In this document: one piece after another, positions 57,042 to 64,000 of the stretch
Position numbering within the stretch: the first letter of the stretch is position 1
How the letters are laid out: each line of letters begins with the position of its first letter
Assembly: GCA_003586115.2 (NCBI GenBank)
Contig: QVOM02000071.1
Coordinates: forward strand, 296,947 to 360,946
DNA length: 64,000 bases
DNA from: Salvator merianae
Lineage: Eukaryota > Chordata > Lepidosauria > Squamata > Teiidae
Direction of reading: 5' to 3'
The notes under the pieces: model-generated
The model's database searches: none
Told to the model about the DNA's origin: nothing
Seen by the model: the letters and a program-made list of their open reading frames with translations, nothing else
Program-made: the position numbers and the translations under genes

Positions 57042-58974
57042 TCCGGCAGGATCTGTACAGCACCATTACAGTGCTTTGAATGTACCATGAGGGTACAGTG
57101 TCTGCTTGACACTGCCTCCTCATCACACTGTGGTGTCTGCATGGATGTTGCATTTTCCCTGCACCACGGTCACTTCAAGCACTATTAGGAACAGTGCACT
57201 GGGATATATTGGTCTTGGGGAAAATAACTCTCCTAGGCACAGAACTCTAAGAGCTGGACGTTTTGTCAGTTGGGTTGATTTGCAGTTTTTAAAGCTAATG
57301 AATAATAGATCAAATAAGGACAGTTTTGACAGGAGAAGGTAAAAAGAGGCTATTACAAAGCTCTAGGAGAGAAAAACGAATCCTAACAGCTAAAGGGAAC
57401 CTTAACACAGGTAGTTTCTCACCCTCCAGGCCCAGCAAGGAAGAACAGGCCCCAGAAAGCAAGCAGTTCTGGTAAAGTATCTCAAGTGCAGAGAAGTGGA
57501 GAATTGGAGGCTGCAGGGCTCGACAGGAGCACCCCAGTACTAGATGGCAAAGTACCTTGAAAATCAGCAATGGTTGGCAAAGTCCCAAGCTGCAGAGCTG
57601 CTCTGAGTAAACAGCACAGTTCAGGGCAGAGTGGGAGATTCAAAGTTGGTTGCAATTGGGCAGCATAGATGACAACAGGAAGCGAGAGGTTTGGTTCCAG
57701 TGTTGCAGATCATGCACCAAGGTGGAGGTGGATGGAAAACCATGCTGTGCCCTACTTCAGGGGTATTTTTACAGCTATTCTAAGCAAAGGGACTGTGAGC
57801 TCAACTCTAGGTACTCCTAGGAGGGCAAAGAAAAATGTGAATTAATGGGGATTTGCAGCAGAAAAAAATGTGGTTTTGTGTGTCGTGTGTATATGTGTGT
57901 GCTTGTTGCAAACCCGAGTGTGGAGTGCAGCTTCAGATATGTTGATACCTATGTAATTGCATTTGAGGGCTGTGACAGACCAAGACCATGGGGTTGCATA
58001 CCTGAAAGAGAGCCACTCAAGTGGTGAGATATTAACTCCAGTTCCATCACATTGAGTTGTCTGACATTTGGATGGTGCAGTTTGTACCAGATCTCCACAT
58101 TTTCTATTATTTGGAAGGAAGCTGGGCTCTTCAGCTTTAATTACTTGGTTTTATTAGTGCATACAGATGTTTGCTTGCCTTTGTTTACAGGAAGATTGGG
58201 GGGGATGAGCAAAAGGATTTTTTTTCACTTTGCTATCCAAAAGGGACTCAATTTGGCATTGAAATCCCAGGCTGCCCCAGTCCTTTCCTTTGCTTCCAAC
58301 AGGTTAGGTCCAATTCATCTATGCACAGACATTTAGCAAAAGACATTTTCCTGACTTTTGCAACACAGTACCTATAAATAATTCATATTTATGAGGACAA
58401 TGTGTAACTGCACTGTTATACCACTTATATTGCAAAGTTATTTGAGGCACTCACAGAGCACTTCAACAGCTCTTGCTGTGACTTCACCACTGCTTGAGGA
58501 GACTTACTGGCCCTTCAGTGAAGTTCTGCATTATCAAAAACAAAATGAGGCCATTGCCTGTCTTTGATAACCTTCCTGCCATCCAATTCAAAGCCAGGGA
58601 TCCCCCTGATGACATGGGCAGGCTTTTCCCAACACCACAATTGTTGATATCAAAGCTGTTCCCCCCATGTCATCATCAGATTTTCACAGGGGGAGCAGCC
58701 CCCTCCCCTATCCATCAGGATGAAAGCCAGGGTATCCCCAGCTTTGATCTTGTCAGCGTGAGCAGTGGTGGTGTACAGATAATACACTGCCACATTAAGA
58801 ACAGCAGAAGGAGTGGACAGAATGCTTGAAGTGCTCCACTTGAAGTGCTCCCTATGTTAAAGGAAGAGAAGTTGCAAGTCCTTAATCCTGAACAAGCAAA
58901 ACTATACTGAGCAAAGTCACATTATAGGAAGGATTACTATAGCAATAAGATAAATATGACCTTGTATTCTGGTA
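57042..58974. other. No recognisable gene; a short foldback near 58560-58760
   Basis: GATCCCCCTGATGACATGGG faces CCCCATGTCATCATCAGA, and ATCAAAGCTG faces CAGCTTTGAT, giving small inverted repeats. Otherwise chance frames. Confidence 0.4.
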
Positions 58975-59362
58975 CAGTATGCCACATGGCCTGCTCCTGG
59001 GCCTGTCTTTTCTGTACTCTGGAGTGGACCAGAGAAGCCATGCCCTGATGGCACACTCTGTCCGTATTCAGTGGAGCATAACCTGGTCTAAGCAGCCCAA
59101 AATTGCCACCTAGACCAGGACAGCAGTAGACCTTAGCAGGGGAACCCAATCCAGCAGAGCACAAAATTGTGCCACTGAAATGAGTCCCCTGGAGCCTCTG
59201 AAACTCACACAAGCTTCAGACCAACATGAGGGCTGTCCCAGGACACCTGCACCAAGTGTAGTTGGCCTTCTTTCAGGACAACTAGAGCACTTTGGCTGGG
59301 AACTGTTCCAAAAGCAGTGGAGCAGCTGGAGTGGTTCCAGCCCCAGTAAGTGTGGAAATGCC
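58975..59362 (-). mobile_element. Related copy of the 54554 element, inverted
   Basis: The reverse complement of about 58975-59120 aligns with 54890-55050 (GGTGGC, ATGCTCC, GACAGAG blocks in order), and the right end (AAGTGTGGAAATGCC) matches the family terminus. The opposite terminus was not found, so it may be truncated. Confidence 0.5.
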
Positions 59363-61084
59363 CTTGGTGTTACTCTCTTTGTATATGACTACAATTTGTA
59401 GTTATTTTGATAAACATTGGTTTTTACATTGTACTTCACTGCTGGGAGAGCAGTAGTTATTTCTCTTTGATTTTTAATGTTCAAATATTCAGTAATCTAA
59501 CTATAGTATGAGATGGAGTTATCCAGACAAAGCATTTCTGTTTGGTTCTGTCAATACATTCTGAAAGTCCTATAAACAGCTTTCAGATGAACGATCATGC
59601 ACAAAATAACTACAACACAATAACTGCTGTTGAAAAGACCACTCCCTTCTCATCTGTACTTTAACATCGAATCTGGAGAACAAAAGTTCTCTAGCTTCTA
59701 AGTTTCTGCCTGATCGTATTTTGAAATGTGCAGGAATTAGCCCCAGAAGTCAGCCATTTTCTACAACTTCAAAAGTGGAGCTAGGCAGATGGCCAGGAAC
59801 AGAGCATTGCAGGTAAGTCTGCATGAGAACAGTGGGGTGAAAGTACAGTAGCAGAAGGTACCATCAAAGTAGTTTCCATTGTCAGTTCGAAAAGCATTTC
59901 CAGTACCACTTTCTGCCTCTCTGTGGCAGGATGGTTGCCAGATGGGTGCAAGATCATACAACAGCTGCACTCTTTCCGTTTTCCCATGCTACCATTCTTG
60001 TGCCATAAGGATCCTCCCTCAATCATATATTGATGATAGAAGAGTGATGAGGCAAATCCAGTAGGATCTTTTCTGACTGAAGTCAAGTCTCCTGATCCAT
60101 GTACCCACCCACCCTTTCAGGATAATTTCTGTTAATGTCATGCATGGTTAGTTAATGTCTATTTGATTTGTCTTTTAGAGATTTATTTTATCAATGAAGG
60201 TGTTATTTCCTTTGATGGAAGTTAATATCATTTATAAGAATTGTCTATTGATGGACACATTTAACAAAGTATGTTATGTGCTGAACAATCACATACTTTA
60301 CTGATCCAATAAACACATAATTGATTTTGAAAAGAATAACCAGTTGAGAGGTAAAAGCTTTCCAGTTTCTTCCTGTGTCTAAAGCAGACTTTCTTTGTCA
60401 GATTTGTATTACATTTTATTGCTATAGGTTCTTACAGTGATCCAGTACTGACTGAGATAAACTAAAATACTGGTATAAAGAAATTAAGATTACCTGTGTA
60501 TTGTTATAAAGAAATCAGTGCAATTAAATTAATGTCTCACATATAAAATCTGTGTGGCAAATTCTGGGACTTTTTTTACACTGTGTGGTGAGTATGGGAG
60601 TGATGAAGTATTGGCTTTCAGTTAGGAATATATGGTACTTGTTTTTGCATGGTACTCATAAAGAGTATAGTATCCACAAATATATAACTGTGGAAAGTCA
60701 TGCTAGAGTTAACAATAAGGAAAGCTTCTGAGCAGACAGTGGGGTGAGACCTGAAGCATGCAGGCCCATGTCTAGCTTAGGGGAGAAGAAAGCCTGTTTG
60801 TGTATTTAAAAAGAAATTCATGCTTGCCAGTGTATGTCCCAGGACAGAAGAGAACACCCTGGCAAGATAAGCTATGCTCTGAATAATGTTTCTTCATATA
60901 GTGATTAAAATGCAGGGCTAGGAATAAAGAGCTGTTGGAGGCCTATAGATGGCAAAAGGTGTCCTCCAACTGAGGCTCATGTATATCTTGGTCAGATGAC
61001 ACAGAGTCCTAGGGTACCAAAGATGCTTTAAAAAGCTGCTTCAAGTGATTCATGTGACATTCTTTTTTTCAAGCCAATTCTTAT
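59363..61084. other. No recognisable gene
   Basis: About 1.7 kb of AT-rich sequence with short frames only. Confidence 0.45.
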
Positions 61085-61092
61085 CCAAGAAG

Positions 61093-61322
61093 CAGTGGCG
61101 TAGCAAGGGGGGGTGGGGGTGGGGTCGCCCCGGGCGGCACATTGTGCTGGGTGGCCCATGCAGCCAGGTCCTTTTCTGCCCGCCTGGCACGCTGGAGAGC
61201 GAGCGTGAGCGCGTCGGGGCGGCGGCAAGGGGAGGGGAGGAGGCTGCAGGGCAGGGCACCCTCGCTCGCTCTCCTCTGCCGCTGTTTTGCCCCAGGCAGC
61301 AAAACTTTTAGCTACACCGCTG
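61093..61322. mobile_element. hAT-type MITE (230 bp) with 8-bp target duplication
   Basis: Begins CAGTGGCGTAGC and ends GCTACACCGCTG, an imperfect inverted pair starting CAG. CCAAGAAG flanks both sides exactly (61085-61092 and 61323-61330). An 8-bp duplication with CAG-type termini is diagnostic of the hAT superfamily. The interior is very rich in G+C with no transposase; the frames through it are compositional artefacts. Confidence 0.92.
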
Positions 61323-61330
61323 CCAAGAAG

Positions 61331-61864
61331 CTGCTTGAAAATGTGCTGAAGGGCTTTTCCTGTCTGTGCCCATTAGCTGTAATAGCAACCTTCACCAGCT
61401 GCTCTTCAACTCAATTTTCTCTGCTGCCACTAGAGTGTGCGTGTTTGTTCTTTTGCTTTTCAGAAGAAACTGTCTTGAACAGAAGTGCAGAGGCCTTCCA
61501 ACCCCTCTTCCCAGTTTCAGTTTACCTATATGGAAATTAATATACCAGGAGCATATTCCTGAACTACAGCTCTCAACATTCTGCTCTTGCCAGGGTTGGA
61601 ATGGAATACGGCAAGCTGAATGCTAGAAACTGTAGCTCAGAAACATCTGGAAGGCTGCGGGTGAGCACTCCTGCAATACAAACCGAGGAGCAAAACATTT
61701 GGGGGGAAAAATTATTTGAAAGAATTTTGTCTAGAGTCTTCCCTGCCAAAATCTTTACTCAGTCCCAAAAACGACCAACTGATCTTGAGGGTAGACAATA
61801 ATAAGAGGCATTGTTAAAAATATCTGCTAAGAAATGTCTGTCTTGGTCTCCTATAATCCATTTT
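61331..61864. other. No recognisable feature
   Basis: About 530 bases between two DNA elements. Nothing supported. Confidence 0.4.
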
Positions 61865-62430
61865 GGGCGTTTTCGCACTTATCAGAGGAGAACGTTCTAA
61901 TTATCAGGCTTCAGGCCGGTGAAGATGGAGTCTGTTGAGTGCTATACACGCTTGCCAGCCAGGGAAACAACTCCAAGCTGACCAGCAGATGGGAATCCGC
62001 TAGGCAGGAAGTGGGGTCACGAATCATAGAGGCACGGATGCGAAGATAGAGTTAGTAATCCGAAACATAGAGCTACTGCTTCAGACCTAGAGCAGCTCCT
62101 TTCAGAGCTCTCTTTGAAACAGCAGCCAGGGTGCAAAGCCCAAAGGGCAAACTGGGTTACAAAGCAGCGGACCGCACCTGCACGGCCGCGCCAGCCCCTC
62201 CCTGCCACCATTTCGAGCCAGGAAGCAGTATGAAAGCAACTCCCCGATCTGCGCTTGATCTTGCAGGTCGCAGTCAAGACAGCAAATTACTTGTCTAGCC
62301 TTCCCCAGCTTCAGGTATGTGTCAGGCTAGCCTCGGTGAGAATCGGGAATGGCGCATGCACGCGTGAGTGCGAATGCTTCGTTCTTGCGAGCAGCCAAGA
62401 ACAGTCTGTCTCGAAAGTGTGAACAGGCCC
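61865..62430. mobile_element. GGGCC/GCACTT-type element, CpG-containing
   Basis: Left end GGGCGTTTTCGCACTTATC, right end the inverse of GGGCCTGTTCACACTTTCG. 566 bases, close to the 570 of 34253-34822, with CpG-rich interior stretches (CACGCGTGAGTGCG, CACGGCCGCGCC). The flanking triplets (TTT and ATT) do not match exactly. Confidence 0.65.
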
Positions 62431-62699
62431 ATTATCTACACTGCTATACCTGAGGTTGTTAAACCTGGGATTATCCCAAGGCTATGTTGGAACTGCCACA
62501 CGTGTCTGTGGCAATCCCAGTAGAGCCACCGGATATTGGGGTGATATCCCACAATACCATTATTGTGCTTCCGGAGCAGATACCACAGAGATATTCATGT
62601 CTTCCTCTAACTAGAGTTAGAGAATTTTTTCCTGGAAAACATTATTTTTCCTCATTGATTTTAGGAATGTTCTTGCAGACTCACTAACAGGTAGGTCTG

Positions 62700-63110
62700 T
62701 TGCATGCTTTTAGATGGTATCAGACACAAACTGAGTATGAATCAGCAAGGTGATTTAAGAGTACAAAATACAAATTGAGTTCTGGGATGCATCAATAGTA
62801 GCATAACATCCAGATCACTGTGGGAAATCATTCTGCTCTATTTGGCATTGTCTAGACACCACCTTGACTTCTGGGACCTGTCCTGGTCATCCCACTTTAA
62901 TAAGGATATAGACAAGTTGGAACAAGTTAATAAAAGAACTATAGAAGTGAAGAAAGGACTAGAAGCAAAATCCTCCAAGGAAGGATTGAGAGAACTAGAT
63001 ATGGTTAGTTCTAGGAGAGCACTAGTGAGGGCATATGATAGCCTTCTGCAAATACCTGAAGGGATGCCATAGGGAAGAAGGCCATGACCTGTTTCCCATT
63101 ACCACAGAAT
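62700..63110 (+). mobile_element. Old CR1 fragment (RT thumb)
   Basis: A plus-strand frame (62842-63072) reads RHHLDFWDLSW, HFNKDIDKLEQVNKRTIEV and LRELDMVSSRRALVRAYDSL, aligning with the CR1-A thumb (RPHLEYCVQFWAPQF, KKDIDKLEQVQRRATKM). Strongly diverged and without the 3' octamers. Confidence 0.75.
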
Positions 63111-63572
63111 GCAGAATATGAAACAATGGGCATAAATTACAATAACTTATTTTTGTAGAAGATGTACCATTGCTGTTCAGGTGTGTCAATACATGTTTGT
63201 ATATAGTGGCACAAAACTGAGAACCTACACACAAAATGTCAAAAAAGGTGTCCAGAAATCTGGTTTTGTGCAAATGCAACTAAACTGATGAGCAAGTATG
63301 GCAAAGGACAAGGAGATCGTGCTTCTTTTATGTGAAAAAAATAAGAATAGCATTAAAATATTATCTGGTTCTTAGTATCTTTCTTTTGGTGAAATGGTTT
63401 TTATCATATTCACTACTTGCATGCCAGGGCAAAACTAGGTCAAAAGGTCTTGCAGGCCTTGCACATCCAGCATTACAAGTCACATAAAGAAGCAATGAAA
63501 TAAAGGCATGAAGTCTTGATTTCCAGGCTTCCTCAGTCATTTCCTTTGTTTTCACTAATGTACTCATGCACG

Positions 63573-63655
63573 ACTTATTTATTTATTTGCTTCTATATCC
63601 TGCCCTATACCATATAGTTTCAGAGTGAGTTACAATGGTCCATCTAACCACTTTA
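63573..63655 (-). repeat. L2-type 3' tail
   Basis: TTATTTATTTATTTGC, then ATATCCTGCCCTATACC. Same pattern as 10347 and 25677. Confidence 0.5.
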
Positions 63656-63775
63656 GGGACACTCTGGATTTTCTGTTAGGGTTTGCCTCCTAGGCACTGA
63701 CAAGGCAGCAAGGCTATTTTATTCATAGCTAGGACTCAGTCAATTTGTTTCTGAATTTTACATATTCACTCACCT

Positions 63776-64000
63776 CACTGGCGTAGCGAGGGTGGGGCGG
63801 GGGGGCGGAGCGCCCCGGGCGGCGCGTTTTCTGGGGCGTCCGGCCCATTGAGCCAAGGCCCCGCCCACCGGCGCCCGAGCTCGCCGCCTCGGGCGCCCAA
63901 GCTCGTCGTCCCGGGCAGCCCGCCCAGCGGTGGCCACACTCGTCGCCCCGGCCCGTCCGGCGACGGACGTGCTCGTCGCTTTGTCGCCCCGGCCCACGGC
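63776..64000. mobile_element. hAT-type MITE, second copy, cut by the window end
   Basis: CACTGGCGTAGCGAGG, then a G-run and GCCCCGGGCGGCG, matching the start of 61093-61322 (CAGTGGCGTAGCAAGG, GCCCCGGGCGGC). CpG-dense interior. The right end is outside the window. Confidence 0.85.

Noticed and set aside
58560..58760. Small inverted repeats as a separate MITE
   Set aside because: The arms are short and interrupted, with no clear termini or target duplication. Mentioned only as a foldback.
61045..61540. Several overlapping frames on both strands near 61 kb
   Set aside because: They run through the CpG-rich hAT MITE, where few stop codons are expected from composition alone.

Overview
The window looks like intergenic or intronic DNA of an amniote, most likely a squamate reptile. 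The call rests on repeat content: CR1 LINEs ending in ATTCTATG-type octamers, a MIR-like tRNA-derived SINE, an L1 3' end, Ty3/gypsy and Ty1/copia LTR elements, and several non-autonomous DNA transposons. No bacterial features were seen. I recognise no host protein-coding exon and no cellular RNA gene. Every long reading frame I can explain is a mobile-element frame or lies in a repeat.

Layout. 1-1335 is a complex foldback repeat. 1576-6236 is repeated at 15193-19867 with only about a dozen differences in 4.7 kb. Copy 1 runs into a nearly complete CR1 (about 6340-10343) with ORF1 (zinc finger, coiled coil, SGNH esterase) and ORF2 (endonuclease and reverse transcriptase, broken by one frameshifting deletion). 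Copy 2 starts abruptly inside a second CR1 (14745-15192) and runs into a third, deleted CR1 (to 22229) that contains a 441-base assembly gap. A CpG-rich element built of successive hairpins lies at 22782-23680. A decayed minus-strand Ty3/gypsy element (about 23.7-28.5 kb) carries a nested LINE and a foldback MITE. 33-36.5 kb holds old LINE and repeat copies and two DNA transposons with 3-bp target duplications.

A decayed plus-strand gypsy pol (37.25-38.3 kb) is followed by a Ty1/copia element (38659-42238). The copia element has two LTRs, a 5-bp target duplication, a primer site complementary to the anticodon arm of initiator tRNA-Met, and one 840-codon Gag-PR-IN frame, but nearly all of its RT-RNase H is deleted. 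42-64 kb is mostly sequence with no recognisable coding content, with an L1 3' end, a tRNA SINE, L2-like tails, further GGGCC-type foldback elements, a hAT MITE with a perfect 8-bp target duplication, and an old CR1 fragment.

The parts do not form a pathway. What they share is a history of insertion, nesting and recombination. The points most worth following are the duplication with CR1 at its edges (and its 63-bp CR1 shard), the copia element with half-tRNA priming, and the multi-hairpin CpG-rich element and its TIR relatives. Coordinates of decayed elements are approximate, and identities were judged by eye.
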